Source: Gammaproteobacteria bacterium (GTDB taxonomy: Bacteria; Pseudomonadota; Gammaproteobacteria; JAKEHO01). Taken from it: a stretch of DNA of 64,000 bases. The notes under the pieces are model-generated. The model was not told the origin of the DNA. It saw only the letters and a program-made list of their open reading frames with translations, and searched no databases. The stretch spans positions 1 through 64,000 of the forward strand of contig JAKEHO010000067.1 of NCBI GenBank assembly GCA_022614965.1, given 5' to 3'. A program made the translations under genes and the position numbers. Positions 1 through 13,428 of the stretch are shown one piece after another. Within the stretch, counting starts at the first letter, position 1; each line of letters starts with the position of its first letter.

Positions 1-47
1 ACAACGGTTTTCAAGACCGCCGCTTTCGACCACTCAGCCACCTCTCC
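1..47 (-). tRNA. tRNA-Ser (anticodon UGA), partial, truncated by window start
   Basis: Reverse complement reads GGAGAGGTGGCTGAGTGGTCGAAAGCGGCGGTCTTGAAAACCGTTGT: acceptor 5' strand, D arm and anticodon arm with CTTGAAA loop, typical of tRNA-Ser(UGA). Confidence 0.9.
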
Positions 48-262
48 AGGATCCCGGCCGTAGCACAATGCGCGGCGAGGCAAGGCTTCAAGCATGCGCC
101 TGCTCATTGGCGGCTCTTAACAAAGCATTAAGGCTCGCAACCTAAGCAAAAACCCCGTGAGCAATTGCAATTTTGCGGGGCAATCGTATCATTGAAGCAA
201 CCAATTTGCTCTCTTAATCCGAGGGGCGTAATAACGCCATTTTTTCATATACGGAGGTTTCT

Positions 263-940
263 TTGGAAATGAATCCAACGCAATACGCGCTCGTCCGACC
301 CGCGGAATCCGTCCTTGCCACCAACAAGGTGATCCGCAACACCTATCTCTTGTTGTCAATGACGCTGCTCTTCAGCGCCGTTACCGCCAGCCTATCCATG
401 GCCTTCAGCTTGCCGTACCCGGGTGTGTTGCTGACGCTGGTCGGCTACTTTGGGTTGTTGTTTCTTACCACCAAGTTCCGAAACAGCGGCTGGGGCCTGG
501 TGTTTATCTTTGCGCTGACCGGTTTCATGGGTCTCACACTCGGCCCCATGATCAGCGCCTACATCACCTATTTCTCCAATGGCTCGCAACTGGTGATAAT
601 GGCCTTGGGTGGTACCGGCGTAATCGTACTCAGCCTTTCCGCTTATGCGCTTACCACACGTAAGGATTTTAGCTTTATGGGTGGCTTTCTCATGGTCGGG
701 GTCCTGGTCGCTTTTCTGGCGGGATTGGGAGCCGTCTTCTTCAGCCTGCCGGGGCTGGCCCTTGCGGTGTCCTCAATGTTTGTCGTGCTGATGGCAGGAT
801 TGATCCTTTATCAGACGAGCGCCATCATCCATGGCGGCGAAACCAATTACGTCATGGCAACGATCACGCTCTATGTTGCCATATACAACCTGTTCACCAG
901 CCTCTTGCACCTACTGGGCGCGTTTTCCGGAGATGACTAA
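263..940 (+). CDS. Bax inhibitor-1 / YccA family membrane protein
   Basis: 225 aa, multiple TM helices, N-terminus of the YccA/BI-1 type (NPTQYALVRPAESVLATNKVIRNTYLLLSMTLLFSA). Confidence 0.88.
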   Translation: MEMNPTQYALVRPAESVLATNKVIRNTYLLLSMTLLFSAVTASLSMAFSLPYPGVLLTLVGYFGLLFLTTKFRNSGWGLVFIFALTGFMGLTLGPMISAYITYFSNGSQLVIMALGGTGVIVLSLSAYALTTRKDFSFMGGFLMVGVLVAFLAGLGAVFFSLPGLALAVSSMFVVLMAGLILYQTSAIIHGGETNYVMATITLYVAIYNLFTSLLHLLGAFSGDD

Positions 941-970
941 GGGCGAGGCCATAACGGTTTAAAGGCCATC

Positions 971-997
971 AAACCCCGGCATTGCCGGGGTTTTTTG
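971..997 (+). terminator. Rho-independent terminator downstream of the YccA-like gene
   Basis: AAACCCCGGCATTGCCGGGGTTTTTT: GC stem followed by T-run. Confidence 0.85.
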
Positions 998-1160
998 TGC
1001 CCCTAATTAGGCCGGCTAGGTCCAGCCACAGGATTTTCGGAAAGTCAGACGCGTAGAAGAATCGGACCTATCATGCTAGCATCAGCACATTTTTTTGACC
1101 GTGTACTGGCTTACGCGATAATTGCGAGACCTTAGATTCGGGTAAAGGGCGAGAGAAGCA

Positions 1161-2720
1161 ATGCGAATTGGGGTGCCCAAAGAAATACATCCGGGAGAAA
1201 GACGGGTCGCAACAACACCCGAGGCCGCCGAAGCAATTCAAAAACTCGGATTTACGGTGGTTATCGAGTCTGGCGCTGGCGACGCTGCAAACTTCTCCGA
1301 TGCCGCTTATCGCGAGGCCGGGGTTGAAATCATTGAGGAGCCGAAAATCTTATGGGCTTCATCCGATATCGTTCTCAAGGTTAGACCCCCGGAAACCCAC
1401 CCCGAACTCTGCGTCGATGAAGTCGAACTCCTGCGAGAAGGTGGATGCCTCATCAGTTTTATCTGGCCCGCACAAAACAAGGCGTTGATGGAACGTCTGG
1501 CCGCAAATCACGCGACCGTACTGGCGATGGACAGCGTGCCGCGCATCTCCCGCGCACAGAAACTCGACGCCTTGAGTTCCATGGCCAATATCGCAGGCTA
1601 TCGTGCCATCATCGAAGCGTCCCAGCACTTCGGGCGATTTTTCACCGGGCAAATTACCGCAGCCGGCAAGATCCCACCGGCCAAGATCCTCGTTATCGGT
1701 GCCGGCGTTGCAGGGCTTGCCGCCATTGGAACCGCAAAAGGACTCGGGGCGATTGTGCGGGCGTTCGACACGCGACCCGAAGTCAAAGAACAAATTCAGA
1801 GCATGGACGCAGAATTTCTCGAGCTCGATTTCGAAGAAGAAGGCACCGGCGTCGGCGGCTACGCGAAAGTTATGAGCAAGGAGTTCATCAAGGCCGAAAT
1901 GGACCTCTTTGCTCGCCAGGCAATGGAAGTGGACATTATCGTCACGACCGCGCTGATACCGGGCAAACCGGCCCCAAAGTTGATCACGGAAGGCATGGTG
2001 GAATCGATGAAAGATGGGAGTGTCATTGTCGATCTCGCGGCCGAACAGGGCGGCAACTGCGCTCTGACTGAACCTAACAAGGTCGTGGTCAAGCATGGGG
2101 TGATCCTCATCGGCTATACCGATCTGCCAAGCCGGCTGCCGACTCAGTCAAGCCAGCTGTATGCTACCAATCTGCGTCATCTGCTCACCGAATTGTGCCC
2201 CGAGAAGAACGGCGAGATAAACGTCAACATGGATGACGAGGTGATTCGCGGCACGACCGTCATTAAAAATGGTACCGTGACCTGGCCTCCGCCGGCACTT
2301 AAGATCTCCGCCACCGCACCCGCCTCCGCCGCGGAAAAGCAACCCGCACCTGCTGTTGAGAAAAAATCTTTCCTTCCAAAGCCAGTTAAGGCCCTGCTGC
2401 CAATTGTTCTTGGGGGGTTGGCGCTCTTTGGACTTGGCCTGGTGGCACCGCCGTCCTTTATGGCTCACTTCACCGTCTTTGTGTTGGCATGTTTTGTCGG
2501 GTACATGGTGATTTGGAATGTGACACCGTCCTTACACACACCGCTGATGAGCGTCACCAACGCCATCAGTAGCATTATCGTCATCGGCGCACTCATACAG
2601 GTGTCGGCACCCGTATTGCTCATTACGGCACTTGCAGGAATCGCAATACTCATCACCAGTATCAACATCACCGGCGGATTCGCTGTCACCCAGCGTATGC
2701 TGCAGATGTTCAGGAAATAG
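1161..2720 (+). CDS. pntA: NAD(P) transhydrogenase subunit alpha
   Basis: 519 aa; [21 protein letters not shown] start, [18 protein letters not shown] Rossmann motif, C-terminal TM segment as in fused PntA. Confidence 0.96.
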   Translation: MRIGVPKEIHPGERRVATTPEAAEAIQKLGFTVVIESGAGDAANFSDAAYREAGVEIIEEPKILWASSDIVLKVRPPETHPELCVDEVELLREGGCLISFIWPAQNKALMERLAANHATVLAMDSVPRISRAQKLDALSSMANIAGYRAIIEASQHFGRFFTGQITAAGKIPPAKILVIGAGVAGLAAIGTAKGLGAIVRAFDTRPEVKEQIQSMDAEFLELDFEEEGTGVGGYAKVMSKEFIKAEMDLFARQAMEVDIIVTTALIPGKPAPKLITEGMVESMKDGSVIVDLAAEQGGNCALTEPNKVVVKHGVILIGYTDLPSRLPTQSSQLYATNLRHLLTELCPEKNGEINVNMDDEVIRGTTVIKNGTVTWPPPALKISATAPASAAEKQPAPAVEKKSFLPKPVKALLPIVLGGLALFGLGLVAPPSFMAHFTVFVLACFVGYMVIWNVTPSLHTPLMSVTNAISSIIVIGALIQVSAPVLLITALAGIAILITSINITGGFAVTQRMLQMFRK

Positions 2721-2732
2721 GAGATAGGTGTC

Positions 2733-4130
2733 GTGTCAGCAGGATTAGTCACCGTATCCTATATCGGCGCCACTATCCTTTTTGTCCTGGCGTTGGGTGG
2801 CTTAAGTCACCAGGAGACGTCGCGACGCGGAAATCTCTACGGCATCATCGGCATGACGATCGCCGTGCTGGCCACCGTCTTAAGCGCTGCGGTGACCAGC
2901 TACTCGATACTGATCATCGCCATGCTCATCGGCGGGACAATTGGTTTCAGGCTCGCCATGAAGGTCCAGATGACCCAGATGCCCGAGCTCGTGGCGATAT
3001 TGCACAGCCTAGTCGGACTTGCTGCAGTACTGGTCGGCTTCGCCAACTTCATGGACCCGGCCGCCATCTTCGTCGGTGTCGAGAAAACGATCCATGAAAT
3101 TGAACTATACCTTGGCGTCTTGATTGGCGCCGTGACTTTTTCCGGTTCGGTCATCGCCTTTGGCAAGTTGAGCGCCAAGATCAGCGGCAAGCCGCTGATC
3201 CTGCCCGCCCGCCACTGGCTAAACCTGGCACTCCTAATTCTTGCCATCTGGTTAGGGAAGCTTTTCCTGGATGCTACGGAACATGGCGAAGGGCTGATTC
3301 CTTTAATCCTCATGACGATCATTGCGCTCGCGTTTGGCGTTCACATGGTCATGGCCATCGGTGGCGCGGATATGCCGGTGGTGATCTCCATGTTAAACAG
3401 CTACTCGGGATGGGCCGCGGCAGCCACTGGATTCATGCTTTCGAATGATCTCTTGATCGTAACAGGCGCGCTGGTGGGCAGTAGCGGTGCGATCCTGAGC
3501 TACATCATGTGCCGGGCCATGAACCGGAGCTTCCTTGCCGTCATCGCCGGCGGTTTCGGAACGGGAACGGGCACACATGTCACCGCTCCCGGTGCAGCCG
3601 GGGAGGTCATTGCAATCGATGCGGAAGAAGCGGCGAATCTGCTCGATGCGGCCAAAAACGTGATGATCGTACCTGGATACGGAATGGCGGTCGCACAGGC
3701 GCAACATGCGGTTTATGAGATAACGAAACTGCTCCGCGATAAAGGCGCTAACGTGCGGTTTGGCATACACCCTGTTGCAGGACGCATGCCTGGCCACATG
3801 AATGTTTTGTTGGCGGAAGCCAAAGTACCCTACGACATCGTCTTTGAAATGGACGAGGTTAACGAGGACTTTCCAGACACCGACGTTTCAATCGTGGTGG
3901 GCGCAAATGACATCGTAAATCCCTCTGCGCAGGAGGATCCCAACAGTCCGATTGCGGGCATGCCGGTCCTTGAGGTTTGGAAAGGCAAATCGACGATTGT
4001 CCTTAAACGGAGTATGGCCTCGGGTTATGCGGGCATCGATAATCCGTTATTTTTCAAAGAAAATACCCGGATGCTTTTCGGTGATGCGAAGAATAGCCTG
4101 GAGGCAGTTCTAAGAGTCCTTGCTACATAA
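2733..4130 (+). CDS. pntB: NAD(P) transhydrogenase subunit beta
   Basis: 465 aa; PntB TM domain and NADP-binding C-terminus ([42 protein letters not shown]); directly after pntA. Confidence 0.96.
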   Translation: MSAGLVTVSYIGATILFVLALGGLSHQETSRRGNLYGIIGMTIAVLATVLSAAVTSYSILIIAMLIGGTIGFRLAMKVQMTQMPELVAILHSLVGLAAVLVGFANFMDPAAIFVGVEKTIHEIELYLGVLIGAVTFSGSVIAFGKLSAKISGKPLILPARHWLNLALLILAIWLGKLFLDATEHGEGLIPLILMTIIALAFGVHMVMAIGGADMPVVISMLNSYSGWAAAATGFMLSNDLLIVTGALVGSSGAILSYIMCRAMNRSFLAVIAGGFGTGTGTHVTAPGAAGEVIAIDAEEAANLLDAAKNVMIVPGYGMAVAQAQHAVYEITKLLRDKGANVRFGIHPVAGRMPGHMNVLLAEAKVPYDIVFEMDEVNEDFPDTDVSIVVGANDIVNPSAQEDPNSPIAGMPVLEVWKGKSTIVLKRSMASGYAGIDNPLFFKENTRMLFGDAKNSLEAVLRVLAT

Positions 4131-4155
4131 GAGCTGATAAAGCCCTGTTCCGAAC

Positions 4156-5427
4156 TCATTCGATCAGGGCTACGCCACCAAGATAGCTGCGTAGCACTTC
4201 AGGGACATGGATCCGTCCTTCGCTGTCCTGGAAAGTTTCCATTATCGCAATCAGCGTACGACCAACCGCGAGACCTGATCCATTAAGGGTATGCAATAAC
4301 TCGGGCTTGCCAGTCTTAGGATCTCGCCAGCGTGCTTTCATGCGGCGCGCCTGGAATGCCTCAAAGTTGCTGCATGAGGAAATCTCCCGGTATCTCCCTT
4401 GTCCAGCCATCCAGACTTCGAGATCATAGGTCTTCGCAGCGGCAAATCCCAAATCGCCAGCACAAAGCGCCACCATGCGATAGTGCAGCCCGAGTCTCTG
4501 CAAAATAACCTCGGCATTTACTGTGAGTTCTTCCAAGGCCTGATAGGACGTATCGGGTCTCACGAGCTGCACAAGCTCTACTTTTTCAAACTGGTGCTGG
4601 CGAATCATGCCGCGCGTGTCCTTGCCGTAAGAACCCGCCTCGCTGCGAAAACAGGGGGTGTGGCAGACGTACTTACAAGGGAGCTCATCAGCGGGAATGA
4701 TTTGATCCTGTGCGAGATTGGTGACCGGCACCTCAGCCGTTGGGATCAAATAGAACCCTTGTTGGGGCACCGCAAACAGATCCTCCGCAAACCTCGGCAG
4801 CTGACCCGTGCCCATCATGCTACGTTCGTTCACAATGAACGGAACATAAACCTCAGTGTAGCCATGTTCGGATGTGTGCACGTCCAGCATAAACTGGATG
4901 AGGGCACGTTGAAGATGTGCCAACGGCCCGGTGAGTACCACAAACCGTGAACTCGCGATGCGAGTCGCTGATTCAAAATCCATCATTCCAAGCGCATCGC
5001 CGAGATCGACGTGATCTTTGGGCGCAAAATTAAAACTCCGCGGCTCACCCCAGCGCCTAATTTCTTTGTTATCGTTAGTTGTTTCACCATCCGGCACGGT
5101 CTGATGGGGAATATTTGGAATACCGAGCAAGAGATCATCCAATTCCGCCTGGATCTTTTCTAGCCCTGATCCGCATTCGCGCATTCGCTCGCCGAGATCG
5201 GCCACTTCCGCAACCAAAAATTCGATATCGTGGCCCTTTACCTTGGCCTCGCCGATAGCCTTTGAGCGGGCATTGCGTTGGTGTTGCAACTCCTGAGTCT
5301 CAATCTGAAGCCGCTTACGCTCCCCCTCCAAACGGTTGAACTGTGCCGTATCCAACACGAGTCCGCGCCGCGAGATTGCCCTCGCGACATCGTCCAGGTG
5401 GGTGCGGAGCAGGTGCGGGTCGAGCAT
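4156..5427 (-). CDS. serS: Seryl-tRNA synthetase
   Basis: 423 aa; MLDPHLLR N-terminal coiled coil, class II motifs ([54 protein letters not shown]). Confidence 0.97.
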   Translation of the reverse strand: MLDPHLLRTHLDDVARAISRRGLVLDTAQFNRLEGERKRLQIETQELQHQRNARSKAIGEAKVKGHDIEFLVAEVADLGERMRECGSGLEKIQAELDDLLLGIPNIPHQTVPDGETTNDNKEIRRWGEPRSFNFAPKDHVDLGDALGMMDFESATRIASSRFVVLTGPLAHLQRALIQFMLDVHTSEHGYTEVYVPFIVNERSMMGTGQLPRFAEDLFAVPQQGFYLIPTAEVPVTNLAQDQIIPADELPCKYVCHTPCFRSEAGSYGKDTRGMIRQHQFEKVELVQLVRPDTSYQALEELTVNAEVILQRLGLHYRMVALCAGDLGFAAAKTYDLEVWMAGQGRYREISSCSNFEAFQARRMKARWRDPKTGKPELLHTLNGSGLAVGRTLIAIMETFQDSEGRIHVPEVLRSYLGGVALIE

Positions 5428-5632
5428 GGGCTATGAACGAAAAGACCAGCCATTCTGCCAGAGTGGCCAGCGGGAAAGATCGGGCAGCTCGCCAGGATGC
5501 AACATGGTGCTAGGCTGTATGCAAAAGAAAGGGATCACGCCATTAAGTGTATTTTTAGCTTGCTAGTCTTCATCTTAAATGGCTTGCTGAACAGGGAAAT
5601 ATTTTCCTCGGGTAAAAATATCGAGCGGTCAC

Positions 5633-6949
5633 TCACTTCGCCTTCAGTGCACTCTCATCCAGTTCACGCAACTTAGCGAGTTTCTCGGCAATCTTGATCT
5701 CAAGTCCTCTGTCAGTCGGGACATAGTATCTTCTGCCCTTCAATTCCTCTGGCAGATAGGTTTCTGCCGCCGCGTACGCGTGCGGCTCATCGTGCGCATA
5801 CCGGTAGTTCTTGCCGTAATCCAACGCTTCCATCAATTTCGTTGGTGCATTGCGGAGCGCCAGTGGTACATCGAGCGAGCCCTGCTGTTTGGCGTCCTCC
5901 ATCGAGGCAGCAAACGCCTTATACACCGCACTACTCTTCGGGGCGCATGCCAAATAAACGATGGCCTGAGCGATCGCAAGCTCACCTTCCGGACTTCCAA
6001 GACGTTCATAGGTTTCCCACGCATCCAGTGCGATCCGGAGCGCCCTTGGATCCGCGTTCCCGATGTCCTCACACGCAACACGAACCATCCGGCGAGCAAC
6101 ATAGAGGGGATCCGCGCCACCGTCCAACATCCGAGAAAACCAATACAGTGCTGCGTCCGGCGACGAGCCTCGCACCGATTTATGGAGGGCGGATATTTGT
6201 TCATAAAAGACATCGCCCCGCTTGTCAAAGCGACGCAGGCTCCCGCCCGCAACCACCTCCTGTACTAGCTGGGCGTCAATAACACCCTCGGTGGCCAAAT
6301 CCGCTGCAACCTCCAGCAGATTCAGCGCACACCGGGCATCGCCATCTGCAATCTGTGCCAGGCGATCACGAAGTTCATCGTCTATCTTAAGCTCCGCGAT
6401 ACCGAGACCGTTCTCGCGATCGGCGAGTGCCCTGTCAACGATCTTGCGTATCTGCTCTGGCGTCAGCGATTTGAGGACATAGATTCGAACACGAGATAAC
6501 AATGCATTATTCAATTCGAACGACGGATTTTCCACTGATGCCCCAATAAAGATCAGCGTTCCATCTTCTACAAATGGTAAAAACGCATCCTGCTGCGCCT
6601 TGTTAAAGCGATGGGCTTCGTCAACAAAGAGAACAGTGTCTTTGCCATGTTTCTCACGGTAGCGAATGGCGCTCTCAATCGCTGCGCGGATGTCCTTCAC
6701 GCCGCTTTGTACTGCGGAGATCGCCAAGAACTGTGCGTCGCAGGTATTCGCCATAATGCGTGCAAGTGTGGTCTTGCCACTGCCTGGTGGGCCCCATAAA
6801 ACCATCGAATGGAGGCGCCCTGCATCGATGACTCGCTGCAAAGGCTTCCCCGGGGCAAGCAGGTGGTCTTGACCTACAAATTCGGCGATCTGTTGAGGGC
6901 GCATGCGATCAGCAAGTGGGCGATTATTAGCTTGATTGGACGTCGACAT
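5633..6949 (-). CDS. rarA: Replication-associated recombination protein A (MgsA/RarA AAA+ ATPase)
   Basis: Walker A GPPGSGKTTLARIMA, DEAHRFNKAQQDAFLP; start placed at MSTSNQANNRPLADRMRP rather than the longer ORF start at 7066. Confidence 0.94.
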   Translation of the reverse strand: MSTSNQANNRPLADRMRPQQIAEFVGQDHLLAPGKPLQRVIDAGRLHSMVLWGPPGSGKTTLARIMANTCDAQFLAISAVQSGVKDIRAAIESAIRYREKHGKDTVLFVDEAHRFNKAQQDAFLPFVEDGTLIFIGASVENPSFELNNALLSRVRIYVLKSLTPEQIRKIVDRALADRENGLGIAELKIDDELRDRLAQIADGDARCALNLLEVAADLATEGVIDAQLVQEVVAGGSLRRFDKRGDVFYEQISALHKSVRGSSPDAALYWFSRMLDGGADPLYVARRMVRVACEDIGNADPRALRIALDAWETYERLGSPEGELAIAQAIVYLACAPKSSAVYKAFAASMEDAKQQGSLDVPLALRNAPTKLMEALDYGKNYRYAHDEPHAYAAAETYLPEELKGRRYYVPTDRGLEIKIAEKLAKLRELDESALKAK

Positions 6950-7016
6950 CGTTTCGTTCGATCGATGTGATTCGAACTGCAATTCGCGGATTATCCGCTC
7001 CATGCAGGTAGTGTAA

Positions 7017-7661
7017 CTATTGGCTCCCAGTACTATCGATGAGATCAACACCCGGTGGAGGCTCAAACTTGAATAACTCCGGGTTTAGGGTGATATTGCG
7101 CTCCGCTTTGTTAAAACGAATGTAAGTTGATTGACCGAAGTTATCCAACAACTCCATCTCCTTCAGTGTGGATTGATCAAATCCAAGTCGGACGGTCGTA
7201 AACTGGTTTTCCTGATCCTTCGGCAGCAATTCTACCCACGCAATACCATCACGCGTACCCAAATCGGTTACAGTGAACTCCTCGTCAATCGCATTATTGC
7301 TTCCGAGCAACACGGCAGGGGTACTACCTAAGGCAGCGTTCATCGACTTCACTGTCACTTGCGCAAGATCTTTGTCATAGAACCAAACCTTCTGGCCGTC
7401 AGCTACGATTGATTGCTCATAAAGGGTTTGGTAATCCCAGCGGAATTTATTGGGGCGTTGGATAAAGACCTTGCCCTCTGACGTTTCAATATGCTTTCCG
7501 GTCTCATCCGTAAGTGTCTGTTCGAATCCCGCCTGCATGGTGACGAGCTCGTCCACAAATTCCCGCAGCCGTGCTTTCCCCTCCTCGGCATACGCAGTAG
7601 TTGGCACTACCGCCAGGAGCCCGGTCAACACGAGATGGGCACTGACTCGATGTGTCTTCAA
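7017..7661 (-). CDS. lolA: Outer membrane lipoprotein carrier protein LolA
   Basis: 214 aa with signal peptide; FEQTLTDETGKHIETSEGKVFIQRPNKFRWDY, PxxxD LolA features; lies between ftsK and rarA as is common. Confidence 0.93.
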   Translation of the reverse strand: MKTHRVSAHLVLTGLLAVVPTTAYAEEGKARLREFVDELVTMQAGFEQTLTDETGKHIETSEGKVFIQRPNKFRWDYQTLYEQSIVADGQKVWFYDKDLAQVTVKSMNAALGSTPAVLLGSNNAIDEEFTVTDLGTRDGIAWVELLPKDQENQFTTVRLGFDQSTLKEMELLDNFGQSTYIRFNKAERNITLNPELFKFEPPPGVDLIDSTGSQ

Positions 7662-7684
7662 TGGAAATGTCGCTCAGGGGTTGG

Positions 7685-9979
7685 TTAATCCTCGGGAGGC
7701 GGCGGGGCAATCACCTCGCGGGCACCATTCGATTGCAGCGGACCCACAATACCACTTCGCTCCATGGCCTCAATCATACGCGCGGCACGATTGTAGCCTA
7801 CCTTCAAACGCCGTTGCACGGCTGAAATGGACGCACGCCGCGTCTCCGTAACAATGCGAACCGCCTCATCGTAGAGGTTGTCCAGATCATCGTCAGCGCT
7901 CGCAAACGCTGACGTCATATCCGCACCGCCTTGCCTCGGAGGGCGCAGGATCTCCGCCATATATTCCGGTTTACCATGTGCTTTGAGTTCCCTCACCACC
8001 TTGTGGACTTCATGATCGGCGACAAACGCCCCATGGACACGCATGGGAACCCCTGTTCCGGGCGCCAGGTAGAGCATGTCACCGTGCCCAAGTAGGGTTT
8101 CAGCACCCATCTGATCGAGTATGGTCCGCGAGTCGACGCGAGCGGAAACCTGGAACGCGATGCGGACAGGTATATTCGCCTTGATGAGCCCGGTGATGAC
8201 ATCGACGGACGGGCGTTGTGTCGCCAAAATCAGATGGATCCCTGATGCGCGTGCCTTTTGTGCCAACCTCGCAACTAATTCTTCCACCTTTTTTCCCACG
8301 GTCATCATCATGTCCGCAAGTTCATCTACGATAACCACGACATAGGGCAGGGTTTGCAAGGCCGGCACCACATCCTCTGCATTTTCCGGTACGTAAAGTG
8401 GATCACGGATCGACTCTCCTTGTGCAGCCGCTTGCTTGATTTTTCGGTTGTACCCTGCAATGTTGCGCACGCCAAGCGCCGCCATAAGCCTGTACCGGCG
8501 ATCCATCTCCACTACACCCCAGCGAAGGGCGTTGGCGGCCTCCTTCACATCTGTCACGACAGGAGTAAGCAAATGCGGTATCCCTTCATAGACCGAGAGT
8601 TCCAGCATCTTGGGGTCGATCATGATTAGGCGTATTTCAGCTACAGTGGCTTTGTACAGCATGCTCAGAATCATGGCATTCAGGGCGACCGACTTCCCCG
8701 ACCCGGTTGTGCCTGCCACTAGCAAATGAGGCATTTTGGCGAGATCGACGACCACCGGGCTGCCCCCGATATCTTTACCCAAAGCTAAGGTAAGACCTGA
8801 CTGACTGGATTCATACTCATAAGAATTCAGGATCTCCCTTAAGGTAACCAGCTCACGCTGCTCGTTCGGGATCTCCAAACCGACCACAGATTTACCAGGG
8901 ATTACATCGACCACTCGAACACTGATGGTGGACAGCGACCGTGCAAGATCCTTTGAAAGACTGCTGATCTGGCTTCCCTTGACACCCGGCGCAGGTTGGA
9001 GTTCAAAGCGGGTGATCACAGGGCCTGGATGTACTGCAACAACTTCTACCTCGACACCAAAATCATGAAGCTTTAGCTCAACCTGTCGCGACATCGCTTC
9101 CAACGACTCTTTGGAATAGCCACCCGTCGATGCTGTCGGGCTATCCAATAAACTGATAGGCGGAAGGACAGTATCCTGCGGCGGCTCGAACAATGGCACT
9201 TGCCGCTCTTTTTCGGCGCGTGTCCCCGTTTCAATACTCCCTACAGCAGGGCCGATACTCGGGGGTGATCGCCTTTGCGCCCTTTCTCTTTCTTGTTTGA
9301 TAAGTGATTCACGGTCACGACGGGCCCGCAATCCACGTAGATAGTCATACACTTGATCTTTTCCACGGCTAAGTTGTGACAGAAACCAAAGTGTGTAGCG
9401 GCCAGTGGTATCCATCAACCATAACCAGGAGAAACCCGTAACCACCGTAATGCCGGTGAGAAATAGAGCCAGCATAAACAGCGTAGCCCCGAGCCAGCCG
9501 AATACATAAACGAGGGCCTCCCCCGCGACTTCCCCTAGGACGCCCCCCGAGCCATGGGGCAAATCGACGGCACCTTTGAAATGCAACCATGCCAATCCAC
9601 AACTGCTGGCGAGTGCCAGTACTAACCCGACGCCGCGTGTCGCAAACTGAAAATGGCTAAATGGGCCTTCAGTCCTCTTCCGTTGAACAAATAACCAGCC
9701 CGCATAGGCGACCATAATAGGAACGAGATAGGCCAAATAACCAAAAAGGTAATAAAGAACATCCGCGATCCACGCACCCACTACGCCACCCTTATTCACA
9801 ACTGGGGTTTCCATTCCCGTGTGTGACCATCCTGGGTCCCCCGGGTGATGACTCGCGAGTGCAATGAGCAGAAAAACAGCCAAGGCGAGAAGGACAATGA
9901 GCGCGCCTTCCCTGGATCCGTGCATGAGCTGGCTGGTGACCCCACCCGATCTAAAATCCTTGCGAGTTGCTTGGACCAA
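7685..9979 (-). CDS. ftsK: DNA translocase FtsK
   Basis: 764 aa; N-terminal TM helices, Walker [17 protein letters not shown]-terminal gamma winged helix ([27 protein letters not shown]). Confidence 0.96.
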   Translation of the reverse strand: MVQATRKDFRSGGVTSQLMHGSREGALIVLLALAVFLLIALASHHPGDPGWSHTGMETPVVNKGGVVGAWIADVLYYLFGYLAYLVPIMVAYAGWLFVQRKRTEGPFSHFQFATRGVGLVLALASSCGLAWLHFKGAVDLPHGSGGVLGEVAGEALVYVFGWLGATLFMLALFLTGITVVTGFSWLWLMDTTGRYTLWFLSQLSRGKDQVYDYLRGLRARRDRESLIKQERERAQRRSPPSIGPAVGSIETGTRAEKERQVPLFEPPQDTVLPPISLLDSPTASTGGYSKESLEAMSRQVELKLHDFGVEVEVVAVHPGPVITRFELQPAPGVKGSQISSLSKDLARSLSTISVRVVDVIPGKSVVGLEIPNEQRELVTLREILNSYEYESSQSGLTLALGKDIGGSPVVVDLAKMPHLLVAGTTGSGKSVALNAMILSMLYKATVAEIRLIMIDPKMLELSVYEGIPHLLTPVVTDVKEAANALRWGVVEMDRRYRLMAALGVRNIAGYNRKIKQAAAQGESIRDPLYVPENAEDVVPALQTLPYVVVIVDELADMMMTVGKKVEELVARLAQKARASGIHLILATQRPSVDVITGLIKANIPVRIAFQVSARVDSRTILDQMGAETLLGHGDMLYLAPGTGVPMRVHGAFVADHEVHKVVRELKAHGKPEYMAEILRPPRQGGADMTSAFASADDDLDNLYDEAVRIVTETRRASISAVQRRLKVGYNRAARMIEAMERSGIVGPLQSNGAREVIAPPPPED

Positions 9980-10236
9980 ATAATTAATCCTCTTTAGTCG
10001 AAACGTCCTCTATCAGGCTGTTTACTAAAAGTTAATACTACCACTTAAATAGCAGAAATGCAGGCGTAGCCGCAGCACCCATGCCACCCGGAACCTCGGC
10101 GGTTGGGCAACATCGAGAGATGGACCAGGCTCCATAGCGCCGTGCTGGCCCGACTTGCGCGTGGAATGGCCGACAAAGCTCCCACCCGTTTAAGGTGGTG
10201 GCGGTTATAGGGTCTTGAATTCTCAAACCATATTAG

Positions 10237-11313
<1,077 letters not shown>

Positions 11314-11339
11314 ACAGTCGATCATCGTCCAAAGGCGTC

Positions 11340-12338
11340 ATGAAAGCGATTGTGATGCAATCCACCGGCGGCCCTGAGGTCCTCGCCTTGCACGACCTGG
11401 CAATGCCGGAAATACAAAAGCCCAGCGATCTGTTGGTGCATCTCAAGGCGGCCGGCGTAAATCCCGTCGATACGAAACTCCGTCGCAACGGTACTTTCTA
11501 TCCCGATCATCAACCGACCATTCTGGGGTGCGATGGTGCGGGAGTTATCGAGGCGGTTGGTACGGAAGTGACCCGATTCAAGTTAGGGGATGAAATCTAT
11601 TTCTGTGTTGGAGGGATGGGAGGGCCCAGAGGTAACTATGCAGAGTACACGGTCATTGACGAACGCTTTGCCGCACTCAAGCCGACCACATTGGACATGG
11701 TGCATGCCGCCGCGGCGCCGCTCGTACTGATTACTGCCTGGGAATCACTGCACGATCGTGGTTGCCTGCAGAATGGCCACAGGGTCTTGATCCATGCAGG
11801 GGCAGGTGGGGTAGGCCATGTTGCGATCCAGCTTGCCAAGCTCGCTGGTGCCAAGGTCTGCACGACAGTGGGCTCGAGCAGAAAGGCGCAGTTCGTCAAG
11901 CAACTGCAAGCAGACGAACCCATCTTATACAAACAAAGAAACTTCCTTGAGGCGGTGCAGGAATGGACCGACGATCAGGGTGTTGATCTGGCCATGGATA
12001 ACGTGGGCGGTCCGACCTTTCATGCGACATTTCCCGCGGTCAAGCATTACGGCGACCTGGTGACACTGCTACAACCCGCGTCCGACGTGGATTGGCGCGT
12101 GGCGCGGCAACGAAATCTCCGGATCAGCTTTGAGTTGATGCTAACGCCCGTGCTGCAAGGGCTCATTGAAGCGCAAAAACGCCAAGCGTGGATCCTCGAA
12201 CAGTGCGCACGATTGTTTGATAGCGGTAAATTACATGTCCACGTTGAACAGACTCTGCCCTTGGCGGAAGCTGCGAAGGCGCATAAACAACTAGAGGCGG
12301 GCTCAACGTTAGGCAAGATCGTGTTGGTGGTTGATTAA
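11340..12338 (+). CDS. Zinc-type alcohol dehydrogenase-like / quinone oxidoreductase (MDR superfamily)
   Basis: 332 aa; GCDGAGVIEAVG, HAGAGGVGHVAIQLAKLAGAKV nucleotide-binding motif. Confidence 0.85.
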   Translation: MKAIVMQSTGGPEVLALHDLAMPEIQKPSDLLVHLKAAGVNPVDTKLRRNGTFYPDHQPTILGCDGAGVIEAVGTEVTRFKLGDEIYFCVGGMGGPRGNYAEYTVIDERFAALKPTTLDMVHAAAAPLVLITAWESLHDRGCLQNGHRVLIHAGAGGVGHVAIQLAKLAGAKVCTTVGSSRKAQFVKQLQADEPILYKQRNFLEAVQEWTDDQGVDLAMDNVGGPTFHATFPAVKHYGDLVTLLQPASDVDWRVARQRNLRISFELMLTPVLQGLIEAQKRQAWILEQCARLFDSGKLHVHVEQTLPLAEAAKAHKQLEAGSTLGKIVLVVD

Positions 12339-12376
12339 CGGGGACGTAAGCCTACCCCCTCTTCCCTCGTGACGCG

Positions 12377-13228
12377 GTGAAACAGGGTCTCCAATTCACA
12401 TTATTGATAAGGCGGATGGTGATCTCGCTGGTCTTTGCAGTCATTGGTGCGTGGGTATTCCTAGCGCTCATCCTTTACTTCTTTCAACCTTACTTTATCT
12501 ATTTTCCGCATCGCCAGCTCACCGCTACACCCGAACAGGCAGGTTTGGAGTTTGAGCCTGTAGAGTTTAGAACGAGTGATGACGTGCGTTTAGATGGTTG
12601 GTATGTCCGAGCAAAAGAACCCCGCGCCGTAGTACTTTTCTTCCACGGTAATGCAGGAAATATCTCCCATCGCATCGAGCATCTTGCGATTTTCAACCAT
12701 CTCAAGCTTGCAACCTTTATCTTTGATTACCGAGGTTACGGGTTGAGCGAGGGCTCGCCTTCGGAGAAAGGGACCTACCGGGACGCAGAAGCAGCCTGGC
12801 GCTACTTGACGCAGGAGCGAGCTATCCCGCAACAGCACATCATTGTCTTTGGCGAATCACTAGGCGCTGCCATCGCAACGTGGCTAGCGACGGAACATCG
12901 ACCTGGAGCTTTGATCCTCGAATCTGCATTTACGTCCATCGCTGATTTGGCAAGGCGCTACTACCCCTATCTGCCTGCGCCCCTTTTGACGCGAGTACGG
13001 TATCCAACGCTTTCGCGGATCCCTCAGGTGTCTTGTCCGCTGTTGATCATCCATAGCACAGGTGACGAGATCGTGCCTTATCAGCACGCAGAACGCCTAT
13101 TGGCAGCTGCCCATGAACCCAAGTTTTTGCTTAAACTCCACGGAAGCCACAACGAGGGGTTTCTGATCAGTGGAAAAGATTATGTCGCGGGCCTAGATCA
13201 GTTTCTTTCCCAATATTTCGCAAACTGA
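12377..13228 (+). CDS. Membrane-anchored alpha/beta hydrolase (YfhR/BEM46-like)
   Basis: N-terminal TM helix, FFHGNAGNISHR oxyanion region, FGESLGAA nucleophile elbow, C-terminal HGSHNEGF histidine. Confidence 0.85.
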   Translation: MKQGLQFTLLIRRMVISLVFAVIGAWVFLALILYFFQPYFIYFPHRQLTATPEQAGLEFEPVEFRTSDDVRLDGWYVRAKEPRAVVLFFHGNAGNISHRIEHLAIFNHLKLATFIFDYRGYGLSEGSPSEKGTYRDAEAAWRYLTQERAIPQQHIIVFGESLGAAIATWLATEHRPGALILESAFTSIADLARRYYPYLPAPLLTRVRYPTLSRIPQVSCPLLIIHSTGDEIVPYQHAERLLAAAHEPKFLLKLHGSHNEGFLISGKDYVAGLDQFLSQYFAN

Positions 13229-13428
13229 TGCCCGAACAACCTGTGTACGGGGCCGTTTGATTGCTTAAGCACAGGGTAGGGGAAAGTTACATTCGTTTCC
13301 GCACACGGCACTTGGCACTGTTTGACCAGAACAATTACACCGTGTCACAGTATGTCGACGCAGAGGATACAGAACCCCAGCTGAGAACCAAAACGTAACT
13401 AGCATGCTGCAGCCAGGAGCGGAGCAGA

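Noticed and set aside
1359-2096. Long minus-strand ORF (245 aa) inside pntA
   Set aside because: Fully antisense to a clearly recognised pntA; low-complexity shadow translation without family features.
4139-4171. AGCCCTG...CAGGGCT inverted repeat between pntB and serS
   Set aside because: Long loop, overlaps the serS stop region and lacks a clear T-run; not called as a terminator.
5780-6282. Overlapping plus-strand ORFs (162 and 146 aa)
   Set aside because: Antisense to rarA, whose AAA+ motifs are unambiguous.
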